Source: an uncultured Clostridia bacterium
GTDB taxonomy: Bacteria > Bacillota > Clostridia > Oscillospirales > Acutalibacteraceae
Reading direction: 5' to 3'
Assembly (NCBI GenBank): GCA_946042285.1
Contig: CAMGDK010000044.1
Coordinates: forward strand, 1-11,277
DNA length: 11,277 bases
A model generated the notes under the pieces. It was not told where the DNA came from. It worked only from the letters and a program-made list of their open reading frames with translations, and made no database searches. The position numbers and the translations under genes are program-made. Shown one piece after another: positions 1-7,151 of the stretch (positions are counted from its first letter, which is position 1; each line of letters begins with the position of its first letter).

Positions 1-3
1 CTA

Positions 4-32
4 TTGATTTTAAATATTATATTTTGTATAAT
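4..32 (+). promoter_or_regulatory. Sigma-A-type promoter of the recA operon
   Basis: A -35 box TTGATT (4-9) and a perfect -10 box TATAAT (27-32) are separated by exactly 17 nt, placing the transcription start near 39 and giving a short leader of about 23 nt before the recA start codon. No LexA-type operator (GAAC-N4-GTTC or the Bacillus-like form) is visible between 1 and 61. Sequence upstream of the -35 box is outside the window, so an upstream operator cannot be excluded. Confidence 0.7.
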
Positions 33-61
33 AAACCCGATGATTTTAAGGAGGTTGTCAT

Positions 62-1192
62 ATGGCAGCAGATAAGAAAGCGGCTCTTGAATCCGCAATG
101 AAAAATATTGAGAAAAAATTCGGTGCCGGTGCAGTTATGCGCCTTGGCGAAAATTCAAGCTTAAAGGTTGATGCTATATCAACCGGATCCCTGTCTCTTG
201 ATATTGCAACAGGTATCGGTGGCTTGCCAAAGGGAAGAATTATTGAAATTTATGGACCTGAATCAAGTGGTAAAACAACTCTTGCACTTCACTGTATTGC
301 CGAGGCACAAAAGGCAGGCGGCGAAGCAGCATTTGTAGATGCAGAGCATGCTCTCGATCCTATTTATGCGGCTAATCTCGGTGTAGATGTCGATTCTCTA
401 CTTGTTTCACAGCCGGACTATGGTGAGCAGGCTCTTGAGATTACAGAGCAGCTTGTAAGCAGTGGTGCAGTAGATATAATTGTTGTTGACTCTGTTGCGG
501 CACTTGTTCCTAAAAGTGAAATAGAGGGTGATATGGGAGATAGCCATGTCGGTCAGCACGCAAGGCTTATGTCACAGGCTTTAAGAAAGCTTGCAGGCAC
601 GGCTAATAAGACTAACTGTATCATCGTTTTCATCAATCAGCTTCGTGAAAAGATTGGTGTAATGTATGGCAATCCTGAGGTTACGACAGGCGGTAGAGCT
701 TTAAAATTCTATGCATCAATGAGAATTGATGTTCGTAAGGTTGAACAGCTTAAGGCTTCCGGCTCGGAGTTTATCGGCTCCAGAACAAGAGCTAAAATTG
801 TTAAGAACAAGGTAGCACCGCCGTTTAAATCTGCCGAATTTGATATTATGTACGGTACAGGAATCAGCAAAACAGGTGAAATTCTTGATATGGCTGTTGA
901 ATATGATATTATTCATAAGGGTGGTTCATGGTTCTCTTACGGTGATCGAAGACTCGGTCAGGGTAGAGATAATGTTAAAGAGTTAATTAAAAATGAGCCT
1001 GAATTTGCTGAAGAACTTGAAAAGAAGATTAAAGAAAAAATGGCTGAGGAAAGAGAAACGGCAAATCAAAAATATCAGCCAAAGCCGGCTCCTGTTGCTA
1101 TGACTGATGTCGAAGCAGCTGCAAAGTCAAGAACAACGAGAGAAGCGGCAAAAGCAAAGCTTGATATTGCAGTTGAGGACGATGACGAGTAA
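62..1192 (+). CDS. recA: Recombinase RecA
   Basis: RecA is the DNA-dependent ATPase that forms filaments on single-stranded DNA, drives homologous strand exchange and stimulates LexA self-cleavage in the SOS response. The 376-residue protein is of normal family length. The Walker A motif GPESSGKT is at residues 65-72 with K71 as the phosphate-binding lysine. The catalytic glutamate is E95 in FVDAEHALDP. Walker B IIVVDS lies at about 139-144. The DNA-binding loop L2 region, from NQLREKIG to TTGG, is at about 192-211, and an acidic tail (VEDDDE) ends the protein. The ATG at 62 follows a strong AAGGAGG site (48-54) with 7 nt spacing. It is the first gene of an operon with recX, whose ATG overlaps the recA stop as TAATG. 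The acidic tail and standard motifs leave no serious alternative identity. Confidence 0.99.
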   Translation: MAADKKAALESAMKNIEKKFGAGAVMRLGENSSLKVDAISTGSLSLDIATGIGGLPKGRIIEIYGPESSGKTTLALHCIAEAQKAGGEAAFVDAEHALDPIYAANLGVDVDSLLVSQPDYGEQALEITEQLVSSGAVDIIVVDSVAALVPKSEIEGDMGDSHVGQHARLMSQALRKLAGTANKTNCIIVFINQLREKIGVMYGNPEVTTGGRALKFYASMRIDVRKVEQLKASGSEFIGSRTRAKIVKNKVAPPFKSAEFDIMYGTGISKTGEILDMAVEYDIIHKGGSWFSYGDRRLGQGRDNVKELIKNEPEFAEELEKKIKEKMAEERETANQKYQPKPAPVAMTDVEAAAKSRTTREAAKAKLDIAVEDDDE

Positions 1193-1800
1193 TGATTATT
1201 ACTCATCAAAAGGGAAGAGGATCTAAAATTCACATTCTTTTAGATGGTGAATATGCTGTTACGACCGACGAAAATTTTTGGTGTGATAACTATATTTCAG
1301 ACGGTACCGATATTGATGATGAAGAATGGCAGGATCTTCTTGTTAAAATTAACTATAAAAAGGCTCTTAACAAATGTGCGGATCTTCTGTCGAGAAGAGA
1401 TCATTCAGTTAAAGAGTTAAGAGATAAGTTACTAAAGTCGGTTGATCCCATTAGTGCTGAAAAAGCAATTAACAGGTATATTGAAGCAGGATACCTTGAC
1501 GATGAAAAATATTGCGAAATGTTAGTCAGCTATTTGCTGAATACAAAAAAGTATTCAGTTTCGCATATTCGTCAAGAGTGCTTTAAGCGCGGTATTGACA
1601 GAGAGATTGTTGACGATAAGCTCGAATCAATAGATGTTGATGCTGTAACAACGCTGGTCGAGATAATTCGCGGCAAGTATTTGTCAAAGCTTGAGAAGGA
1701 AAACGGAGTTGAAAAAGTAATTGCTTCGCTTCAAAGAAAGGGCTTTAAATATTACGACATAAAATCGGCTTTGAATAGGATATTTGATGATGAATATTAA
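1192..1800 (+). CDS. recX: Regulatory protein RecX
   Basis: RecX binds RecA filaments and modulates, usually inhibits, their assembly and ATPase activity. The protein has 202 residues, within the family range. It shows the family's tandem three-helix repeats: one around 56-100 (with LLSRRDHSVKELRDKL), a second from about 101 to 145 containing the hallmark GYLDDEKY (100-107) and the KRGID segment, and a third at about 150-200 with ASLQRKGFKYYDI. The N-terminal ~50 residues form the more variable part. Its ATG shares one base with the recA stop (TAATG). The only SD-like bases (GAGG at 1175-1178) lie too far upstream to work well, so translation is probably coupled to recA, which would keep RecX low relative to RecA. 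The 3' end overlaps the start of rimO. Identity rests on motif pattern plus the recA neighbour. Confidence 0.93.
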   Translation: MIITHQKGRGSKIHILLDGEYAVTTDENFWCDNYISDGTDIDDEEWQDLLVKINYKKALNKCADLLSRRDHSVKELRDKLLKSVDPISAEKAINRYIEAGYLDDEKYCEMLVSYLLNTKKYSVSHIRQECFKRGIDREIVDDKLESIDVDAVTTLVEIIRGKYLSKLEKENGVEKVIASLQRKGFKYYDIKSALNRIFDDEY

Positions 1801-3109
1801 AGTTGGTATGATTTCGCTTGGCTGTCCTAAAAATCAGGTTGACGGCGAGCTTATGCTTGAAAAACTTAACAGAAGCGGCTTTGAGATTTCTTCAACAATT
1901 GAAGAAAGCGATGTAGTTATAATTAACACCTGTGGCTTCATCGAGGACGCAAAAAAAGAAGCTATTGAGGCGATTCTTGAAGCTGCCGAATACAAAAACG
2001 CAGGATTGATTACATCAATTGTAGTTACCGGATGCCTCGCGGAAAGATACCAAGATGAGATAATCAAGGAAATTCCCGAGGTTGATGCAGTCATTGGTAT
2101 CGGTGCTGACAGCGACATTGTTAAGGTTTGTCAAAAGGCATACATCGGCGTAAAAACAGAGTTTTTTCCTGACAAGTCATACCTTGAGCTTGAGGGCGAC
2201 AGGATGCTTTCCACACCGCCGCATTGGGCTTATCTTAAGCTTAGTGACGGTTGTGACAATAAATGCTCTTATTGTGCAATTCCGAATATAAGAGGCGGAT
2301 ATATTGAGCGTAGCATGGAAAGCATTGTGGCTGAGGCTGAGAAGCTTGTCTCAAACGGAGCAAGAGAGCTTATTCTCATTGCTCAAGATACCACAAAGTA
2401 CGGAATGAAGCTTTACGGTGAGTATAAATTACCTGAATTGTTAAGGCTATTAACGGCGATTGATGGCTTACATTGGATTAGATTGTATTATTGCTATCCT
2501 GATAAGGTTACAGATGAGCTCATTGATGTAATTTCAAAAGAAAAAAAGATTTGCTCATATATTGATATACCGCTTCAGCATTGCAACGGCAGAGTGCTTA
2601 AAAGCATGAACAGAAGCGGCGATTATGCATCGTTAAAAGAATTACTTGATAAAATGAGAGCAAAGATACCTAATCTTTCACTAAGAACTACATTTATGGT
2701 TGGCTTTCCCGGTGAAACGGATGAAGAGTTTGAGGAGCTATGCGAATTTGTCAGGGCAATGAAATTTGACAAAATGGGATGCTTTGTTTTTTCACCAGAG
2801 GAAGACACGCCTGCTTTTGATTTTGATAATCAAATAGCTGATGATGTTAAAAAGCGCAGAGCCGAAATACTAATGGATATTCAGTATTCCATTACACAAG
2901 ACTCAAACAAAGGTAAGTTAGGTAATGTCTACGAAGTAGTAGTTGATGATTTCACGGAAGACGGATTTGTCGGAAGAGCTTATTTTGACTCTCCGGAAAT
3001 TGACAGCGGTATATTGTTTACATCAAGCGTCAATCATTCTGTCGGAGATATTGTTAATGTTAAAATAACCGACTTTGATGGTTATGATTTGATAGGAGAG
3101 GTAGTATGA
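1790..3109 (+). CDS. rimO: Ribosomal protein S12 methylthiotransferase RimO
   Basis: RimO is a radical-SAM enzyme with two [4Fe-4S] clusters that adds a methylthio group to a conserved aspartate of ribosomal protein S12. With the start at 1790 the protein is 439 aa, close to the E. coli length. The N-terminal domain begins MNIKVGMISLGCPKN and carries the three cluster cysteines C12, C48 and C82. The radical-SAM motif CDNKCSYC gives C155, C159 and C162. A C-terminal TRAM domain occupies about 372-439. SLGCPKN and the C-terminal GRAYFDSPEID favour RimO over the tRNA-modifying paralogues MiaB and MtaB. Start choice: TTG 1784, ATG 1787 and ATG 1790 are consecutive. The AGGA at 1777-1780 fits 1790 best, with 1787 almost as good. 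The gene overlaps the end of recX and shares ATGA with pgsA. Confidence 0.95.
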   Translation: MNIKVGMISLGCPKNQVDGELMLEKLNRSGFEISSTIEESDVVIINTCGFIEDAKKEAIEAILEAAEYKNAGLITSIVVTGCLAERYQDEIIKEIPEVDAVIGIGADSDIVKVCQKAYIGVKTEFFPDKSYLELEGDRMLSTPPHWAYLKLSDGCDNKCSYCAIPNIRGGYIERSMESIVAEAEKLVSNGARELILIAQDTTKYGMKLYGEYKLPELLRLLTAIDGLHWIRLYYCYPDKVTDELIDVISKEKKICSYIDIPLQHCNGRVLKSMNRSGDYASLKELLDKMRAKIPNLSLRTTFMVGFPGETDEEFEELCEFVRAMKFDKMGCFVFSPEEDTPAFDFDNQIADDVKKRRAEILMDIQYSITQDSNKGKLGNVYEVVVDDFTEDGFVGRAYFDSPEIDSGILFTSSVNHSVGDIVNVKITDFDGYDLIGEVV

Positions 3110-3672
3110 ATTTACCAAATAAAATAACTGTATTTAGATTTTGTTGCATCCCGTTTTTACTTGCATTTTCTTTAATTGAATTTAAGTATCATTGGGTATT
3201 TGCTCTTATCGTATATTTTGTTGCCTGCATGAGCGATAAGGTTGACGGTTATATTGCAAGAAAGAATAATCTTGTTACCGATTTCGGCAAGCTCATGGAC
3301 CCATTGTCAGACAAAAGCCTTGTCTTTGCAGCTTATTTGATTTTTGTAAATATTGGCTGGCATACGGAATTATGTATTATGATTATGCTTGCAAGGGAAT
3401 TCCTTGTTGCAGGTATTAGAATGGCTGCCGCGTCAACAGGTGAAGTGGTTGCTGCCAATGGCTTTGGAAAAGCAAAGACATTTTTGCAAATGTCAACAAC
3501 CGGAATGGTATTCCTACTACTGGCAATAGGTGAGGGAAATGCCGACATTGATATGACAACATCTTGGCTTAATATTTACTGCACAATAGCCTTTTGGGTA
3601 GTATCGGTTGTTACTGCATTAAGCGGCATAGTATATGCAAAGGACGGTTGGCATCTTATTAAAACAAAATAA
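3106..3672 (+). CDS. pgsA: CDP-diacylglycerol--glycerol-3-phosphate 3-phosphatidyltransferase
   Basis: This membrane enzyme makes phosphatidylglycerophosphate from CDP-diacylglycerol and glycerol-3-phosphate, the committed step to phosphatidylglycerol and cardiolipin. The 188-residue protein carries the complete CDP-alcohol phosphotransferase signature at 44-69: D44-x2-D47-G48-x2-A51-R52-x8-G61-x3-D65-x3-D69. The N-terminal MNLPNKITVFRF is typical of PgsA, and hydrophobic segments lie at about 10-25, 30-42, 71-83, 88-103, 130-142 and 157-177. A good SD, AGGAGAGG (3094-3101), sits inside the end of rimO, and the ATG overlaps the rimO stop by 4 nt (ATGA). Linkage of pgsA to recA and rimO is common in Bacillota. 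Another family member such as a phosphatidylserine synthase is possible in principle, but the length, N-terminus and neighbours favour PgsA. Confidence 0.93.
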   Translation: MNLPNKITVFRFCCIPFLLAFSLIEFKYHWVFALIVYFVACMSDKVDGYIARKNNLVTDFGKLMDPLSDKSLVFAAYLIFVNIGWHTELCIMIMLAREFLVAGIRMAAASTGEVVAANGFGKAKTFLQMSTTGMVFLLLAIGEGNADIDMTTSWLNIYCTIAFWVVSVVTALSGIVYAKDGWHLIKTK

Positions 3673-3675
3673 TTG

Positions 3676-3703
3676 TTGCAAAATCGAAAAAAATCTATAT
3701 AAT
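3676..3703 (+). promoter_or_regulatory. Probable promoter of the T-box/cysE operon
   Basis: A perfect -10 TATAAT (3698-3703) is preceded by TTGCAA (3676-3681) at 16 nt spacing. An alternative -35, TTGTTG (3673-3678), would give 19 nt. Transcription would start near 3710, just upstream of the first paired bases of the T-box stem I at 3722. The promoter starts directly after the pgsA stop codon. The surrounding sequence is very AT-rich, so TATA-like matches by chance are possible, but the position relative to the riboswitch is right. Confidence 0.6.
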
Positions 3704-3890
3704 ATAAATATAAGATAAAAGCAATGATTGAGAGAAGTAGTATGGTTTGTTACTTTCAGAGAGCAGGCTAATTGCTGAAATGCCTGTATTTAACTCCTTA
3801 CGAAATGCACTCATGAGCTGATTGAAGGAAATTAAGTATTTCAATCCGGATTGTTCCGTTAACGACATAAGCTGTTTACAGTTGAGTATA

Positions 3891-3923
3891 AAGAAGAGTG
3901 GAACCGCAGTTTTTATTGCCTCT
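3891..3923 (+). promoter_or_regulatory. T-box sequence and antiterminator helix
   Basis: The conserved T-box core AGAGTGGAACCGC lies at 3895-3907. AGAG (3895-3898) can pair with CTCT (3920-3923), and GC (3906-3907) with GC (3918-3919). This leaves the seven-base bulge TGGAACC (3899-3905) that captures the tRNA acceptor end. The fourth base of UGGA (A3902) is complementary to a U discriminator, as bacterial tRNA-Cys has. The 3' strand of this helix is the first six bases of the terminator stem, so antiterminator and terminator are mutually exclusive. Confidence 0.9.
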
Positions 3924-3949
3924 GTCATTTGACAGAGGCTTTTGTTTTT
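3918..3949 (+). terminator. T-box regulated intrinsic terminator
   Basis: GCCTCTGTCA (3918-3927) and TGACAGAGGC (3930-3939) form a perfect 10-bp inverted repeat, with an effective stem of 9 bp and a 4-nt loop. TTTTGTTTTT (3940-3949) follows. It is the default off state of the riboswitch, since its left arm is used by the antiterminator. It also appears to be the first terminator downstream of pgsA. Confidence 0.93.
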
Positions 3950-3951
3950 AT

Positions 3952-3958
3952 AGGAGAG
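3952..3958 (+). promoter_or_regulatory. Ribosome binding site that fixes the cysE start
   Basis: AGGAGAG lies 9 nt upstream of the ATG at 3968 and just after the terminator T-tract. It shows that translation starts at 3968. The in-frame TTG at 3929 is inside the terminator hairpin and has no binding site. Confidence 0.85.
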
Positions 3959-3967
3959 AGTGTTTTT

Positions 3968-4624
3968 ATGTTTGATTTATATAAAGAGGACATTAAGAGC
4001 TTTATGGAGCATGATCCGGCGGCAAGAAGTCCTATTGAGATTATTTTGCTGTATCCCGGATTTAAAGCTTTAAGAAGCCATAGAAAAGCGAAATGGTTTC
4101 TTGAACACAACATGCCGTTTATTGCAAGATATATCAGCCAGAGAAGTGCGCATAAAACCGGTATTGAAATTCATCCGGGTGCTACTATCGGCAGAAGAGT
4201 GTGTATAGACCACGGCAACGGAATCGTTATCGGTGAAACTACCGAGATAGGCGATGATGTTATGATTTATCAAGGCGTTACACTTGGTGGTACAGGTAAG
4301 GATGTAGGAAAAAGGCATCCCACTATCGAAAACGGTGTAATGATTGGATCCGGTGCAAAGGTATTAGGACCTATAACTGTTGGAAGAAACGCGAAGGTTG
4401 CCGCCGGAGCAGTTGTAGTAAAGGATGTTGATCCTAACTGCACGGTTGTCGGCGTTCCCGGTGAAATTGTAAGGATTGACGGTGAAAGAATTGACGACCT
4501 TGATCAAATTCACATTCCCGATCCTGTTATGAATGCAATAAATGATAACAAAGGCAGGCTTGAAGAGCTTGAAAATGAAATATATCAACTTAAGGAGAGA
4601 TTAAATAAATATGAGAATTTATAA
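3968..4624 (+). CDS. cysE: Serine O-acetyltransferase CysE
   Basis: CysE transfers acetyl from acetyl-CoA to L-serine, giving O-acetylserine, the carbon acceptor for cysteine synthesis. The 218-residue protein is the short Bacillus-like form, with a small N-terminal helical domain (about 1-60) and a left-handed beta-helix of hexapeptide repeats (about 63-165). The catalytic pair D81-H82 lies in IDHGNGIVIGE, H117 in KRHPTI matches the second conserved histidine, and GVTLGGTGK (103-111) is the family signature. The C-terminal 193-216 is a charged, probably coiled-coil helix. The ATG at 3968 was chosen because of its SD. The next gene, cysS, overlaps the 3' end by 14 nt. Expression should rise when tRNA-Cys is uncharged, through the upstream T-box, so that cysteine supply follows charging demand. 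Confidence 0.96.
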   Translation: MFDLYKEDIKSFMEHDPAARSPIEIILLYPGFKALRSHRKAKWFLEHNMPFIARYISQRSAHKTGIEIHPGATIGRRVCIDHGNGIVIGETTEIGDDVMIYQGVTLGGTGKDVGKRHPTIENGVMIGSGAKVLGPITVGRNAKVAAGAVVVKDVDPNCTVVGVPGEIVRIDGERIDDLDQIHIPDPVMNAINDNKGRLEELENEIYQLKERLNKYENL

Positions 4625-6002
4625 CACTATGACGAGGCAAAAGGAAGAGTTTGTTCCTGTTGACAAGGATGAGGTTAAGATTTACGCTTGCGGACCTACC
4701 GTTTATAATTTTATTCATATAGGTAATGCAAGGCCTCTTTGCGTTTTTGATGTGCTTAGGCGTTACTTGGAATACAGAGGCATGAATGTTAAGTTTGTTC
4801 AAAACTTTACGGATGTCGATGATAAAATCATCAAAAGGGCGAATGAAGAGGGTAGCACCTTTGAAGAAATTTCAAAGGAATATATTGATGAGTTTTGGAC
4901 AGATGCACACGGACTGAATTTTAAGGATGCATCGGTGCATCCAAAGGCAACTGAGAATATTGATGAAATTATCGATATTATTTCATCCCTCGAAGAAAAG
5001 GGATATGCTTACTCAGTTGACGGAGATGTATATTTTAGGACTTTAAGGTTTAAGGAATATGGTAAGCTCAGCCATCAGCCTATTGAGGATTTGCAGTCAG
5101 GTGCAAGAATTGCTGTCGGTGAAAAGAAAGAGGATCCGCTTGATTTTGCACTTTGGAAGGCAGCCAAGGAAGGCGAGCCGTACTGGGAGTCACCATGGGG
5201 AAAGGGCAGACCGGGTTGGCATATTGAATGCTCTGCCATGAACAGAAGATACCTTGGTAAAACTATTGATATTCATTGTGGCGGCCAGGACCTTATTTTC
5301 CCTCATCACGAAAACGAAATTGCTCAAAGTGAGTGCGCTAACGGTTGCACATTTTCAAAGTATTGGATGCACAACGGCTATATCAATGTTGATAATGTAA
5401 AAATGAGTAAATCTCTCGGCAACTTTAAAACAGTTAGGGAAATTGCAGATGCTTACGGATACGAGGTTATAAGATATTTCCTTATTTCTTCTCATTACCG
5501 TTCGCCAATCAATTACAGCCTTGATATTATCGAGCAGTGTAAGGCGGCTTTAGACAGACTTTACACCTGCAGAGAAAGCCTTGATTTTGCACTCAAAAAT
5601 GCAAAAAATACAGAAGATGACGATAGCTTAATTGATCTTGTAAACAGCAGAAGAGATCAGTTTATTACAGCTATGGACGACGATTTGAATACTGCCGACG
5701 GCATTGCCGCAATCTTTGAGCTTACAAAGGATGTTAACACAAAAATTCTTGATAAGGATGTTTCTAAGAATGTTGTAAATGCTGCAATAACAGTATTTGA
5801 CGAACTGTGCGGCGTTCTCGGTCTTCTTTACAACAGAAAGTCTAATGATATTGATGATGAGATAGAAAAGCTTATCGAGCAGCGTCAGCAAGCAAGAGCA
5901 AACAAGGATTGGGCTCTTGCTGACAAAATTCGTGATGATTTAAAGGCAAAGGGAATTATTCTTAAGGATACACCGCATGGTGTTACTTGGACTAAGGAGT
6001 AA
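4611..6002 (+). CDS. cysS: Cysteine--tRNA ligase (cysteinyl-tRNA synthetase)
   Basis: CysS is a class I synthetase that charges tRNA-Cys with cysteine using ATP. The protein has 463 residues, the usual length. The HIGH-type motif is HIGN at 36-39, followed by ARP, and the KMSKS motif is exact at 264-268. The zinc ligands used for cysteine discrimination are present: C27 (YACGPT), C207 (HIECSAM), H232 and E236 (FPHHENE). The C-terminal region, about 340-463, is the helical DALR-type domain and anticodon-binding tail, ending in PHGVTW. SD AAGGAGAG (4592-4599) is 11 nt upstream of the ATG, within the cysE 3' end, and the 14-nt overlap suggests coupled translation. Synthetase and CysE share one T-box leader, so uncharged tRNA-Cys raises both enzymes. 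Confidence 0.98.
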   Translation: MRIYNTMTRQKEEFVPVDKDEVKIYACGPTVYNFIHIGNARPLCVFDVLRRYLEYRGMNVKFVQNFTDVDDKIIKRANEEGSTFEEISKEYIDEFWTDAHGLNFKDASVHPKATENIDEIIDIISSLEEKGYAYSVDGDVYFRTLRFKEYGKLSHQPIEDLQSGARIAVGEKKEDPLDFALWKAAKEGEPYWESPWGKGRPGWHIECSAMNRRYLGKTIDIHCGGQDLIFPHHENEIAQSECANGCTFSKYWMHNGYINVDNVKMSKSLGNFKTVREIADAYGYEVIRYFLISSHYRSPINYSLDIIEQCKAALDRLYTCRESLDFALKNAKNTEDDDSLIDLVNSRRDQFITAMDDDLNTADGIAAIFELTKDVNTKILDKDVSKNVVNAAITVFDELCGVLGLLYNRKSNDIDDEIEKLIEQRQQARANKDWALADKIRDDLKAKGIILKDTPHGVTWTKE

Positions 6003-6007
6003 TCATA

Positions 6008-7138
6008 ATGGTTGATAAAAGAAAATTTAAGAATACTGAGGTTTCTCTTTTAGGTTTAGGCACAATGCGTTTACCGTGCAAGACTCCTATTAAAAGGGAA
6101 TCTAATCCTTTAATAGACTATAACAAAGCCCAAAAACTTGTTGATATTGCTTATGAAAACGGTGTGAATTATTTTGACACGGCTTTTATGTACCATGTTG
6201 GTAAGAGCGAAAAATTCATTGGAACTGCTTTGAAAAAGTATCCGAGAGAAAGCTATAATCTTGCCGATAAGCTTCCGATTTGGATGTGTCCGACTCCGGC
6301 AGATATGGAAAAGGTTTTTAATAAGCAGCTCACTCGTACCGGTCACACTTATTTTGACTTTTATCTTCTTCATTCACTTGATAAGGACAATTTTGATAAG
6401 TGCGAAAAATTCGGTGCTTATGATTTTGTAATGAAAAAGAAGGCTGAAGGTAAAATAAAAAATGTCGGCTTTTCTTTTCATGGTACTATTGAGGATTTAG
6501 AGCGAATTGTTGCGGCTCACAAATGGGATTTTGCTCAAATTCAAATGAATTATCTTGACTGGAAAAACCAAAATGCAAAAAGACAGTATGAAATTCTTAC
6601 AGAAGCAAATATTCCTGTAATTATTATGGAGCCTGTAAGAGGTGGTAAGCTTGCAGATCCGGGCAGGGAAATAAGCGAAATGCTTAAAGCTAACGAGCCT
6701 GATAGGAGTATAGCATCTTGGGCTATCGGCTTTGTCGCTTCCTTTGATAATGTTATTACTATTTTAAGCGGTATGAATAGTGAGGAACAGATGTACGATA
6801 ATATTTCTACTCTTACAGACTTTGTACCTTTTGATGAAAACAAAATGAATATATGCTTCAATGCCGCTGCTATGATGAATAAAAGTGATATAATTCCCTG
6901 TACCGGTTGTGATTACTGCGCCGATTGCCCTAAGGGCGTTAAAATCAGCTCTGTTTTTGCAGTTTTCAACAAGGTTAAAACAGGGGAATTAACTCACGAA
7001 GAAGGTATTGAGGAATATAATAGAATTGATGTTAAGGCTGATAAATGTGTAGGATGCGGAAAATGTAAGGAGCATTGCCCGCAAAGCATAAACATTCCCG
7101 GCTGGATGGATGATGGTATTCCTAAATTCTTTTCATGA
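6008..7138 (+). CDS. Aldo/keto reductase with C-terminal ferredoxin (2x[4Fe-4S]) domain
   Basis: The protein has 376 residues. Residues 1-280 form an aldo/keto reductase TIM barrel with the complete catalytic tetrad D57, Y62 (FDTAFMY), K88 (LADKLP) and H122 (YLLHSLD). Residues 298-357 add a ferredoxin-type module: C298, C301, C304 and C307 (CTGCDYCADCP), then C347, C350, C353 and C357 (CVGCGKCKEHCP), enough for two [4Fe-4S] clusters. This architecture is widespread in anaerobic Clostridia. Its physiological substrate is generally unassigned, and I cannot name one here. The iron-sulfur module suggests exchange of electrons between NAD(P)H or a carbonyl substrate and a ferredoxin-like partner (inference). 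The ATG lies 5 nt after the cysS stop, with SD AAGGAG (5994-5999) in the cysS 3' end, so it is probably in the cys T-box transcript. It contains 12 cysteines in all. Confidence 0.9.
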   Translation: MVDKRKFKNTEVSLLGLGTMRLPCKTPIKRESNPLIDYNKAQKLVDIAYENGVNYFDTAFMYHVGKSEKFIGTALKKYPRESYNLADKLPIWMCPTPADMEKVFNKQLTRTGHTYFDFYLLHSLDKDNFDKCEKFGAYDFVMKKKAEGKIKNVGFSFHGTIEDLERIVAAHKWDFAQIQMNYLDWKNQNAKRQYEILTEANIPVIIMEPVRGGKLADPGREISEMLKANEPDRSIASWAIGFVASFDNVITILSGMNSEEQMYDNISTLTDFVPFDENKMNICFNAAAMMNKSDIIPCTGCDYCADCPKGVKISSVFAVFNKVKTGELTHEEGIEEYNRIDVKADKCVGCGKCKEHCPQSINIPGWMDDGIPKFFS

Positions 7139-7139
7139 T

Positions 7140-7145
7140 AGGTGA
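7140..7145 (+). promoter_or_regulatory. Ribosome binding site favouring the TTG start at 7152
   Basis: AGGTGA lies 6 nt before the TTG at 7152 and directly abuts the earlier TTG at 7146. The spacing therefore supports 7152, which also gives the N-terminus MITLTDYI expected for this family. Confidence 0.6.
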
Positions 7146-7151
7146 TTGCTT

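Larger units (their letters stand above)
3712..3949 (+). promoter_or_regulatory. T-box riboswitch, tRNA-Cys specific (TGC specifier)
   Basis: T-box leaders bind a specific tRNA and allow read-through when that tRNA is uncharged. Visible parts follow. Stem I base: CAAT 3722-3725 with ATTG 3821-3824, then a probable K-turn, then TGAG 3729-3732 with CTCA 3810-3813. The specifier loop has AGTA on the 5' side (3736-3739) and CGAAATGCAC on the 3' side, with the specifier TGC at 3806-3808. Upper stem: GTA/TAC (3740-3742/3799-3801), GG/CC (3744-3745/3796-3797) and GTTA/TAAC (3749-3752/3791-3794). The distal AGAGAG motif is at 3758-3763, and an apical CAGGC/GCCTG stem at 3764-3768/3782-3786. A stem II/IIA-B region follows around the palindrome CAATCCGGATTG (3842-3853), and stem III pairs AGCTGT (3870-3875) with ACAGTT (3878-3883). 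The T-box bulge UGGA matches U73 of tRNA-Cys. It lies directly upstream of cysE-cysS, as expected. The exact 5' boundary is inferred. Confidence 0.95.

Noticed and set aside
6..49. 8-bp direct repeat GATTTTAA (6-13 and 42-49) as a regulatory repeat
   Set aside because: Short, AT-rich, and one copy overlaps the SD region; likely chance.
3842..3853. Palindrome CAATCCGGATTG as a protein operator
   Set aside because: It falls where the T-box stem II/IIA-B region is expected and is better explained as RNA structure.
3929..3967. N-terminal extension of CysE from TTG at 3929
   Set aside because: It begins inside the T-box terminator hairpin, has no ribosome binding site, and adds residues not seen in CysE. 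ATG 3968 has a clear SD.
3695..4113. Minus-strand reading frames across the T-box leader and cysE 5' end
   Set aside because: They are antisense to structured RNA and a conserved gene, with no recognisable protein motifs or ribosome binding sites.
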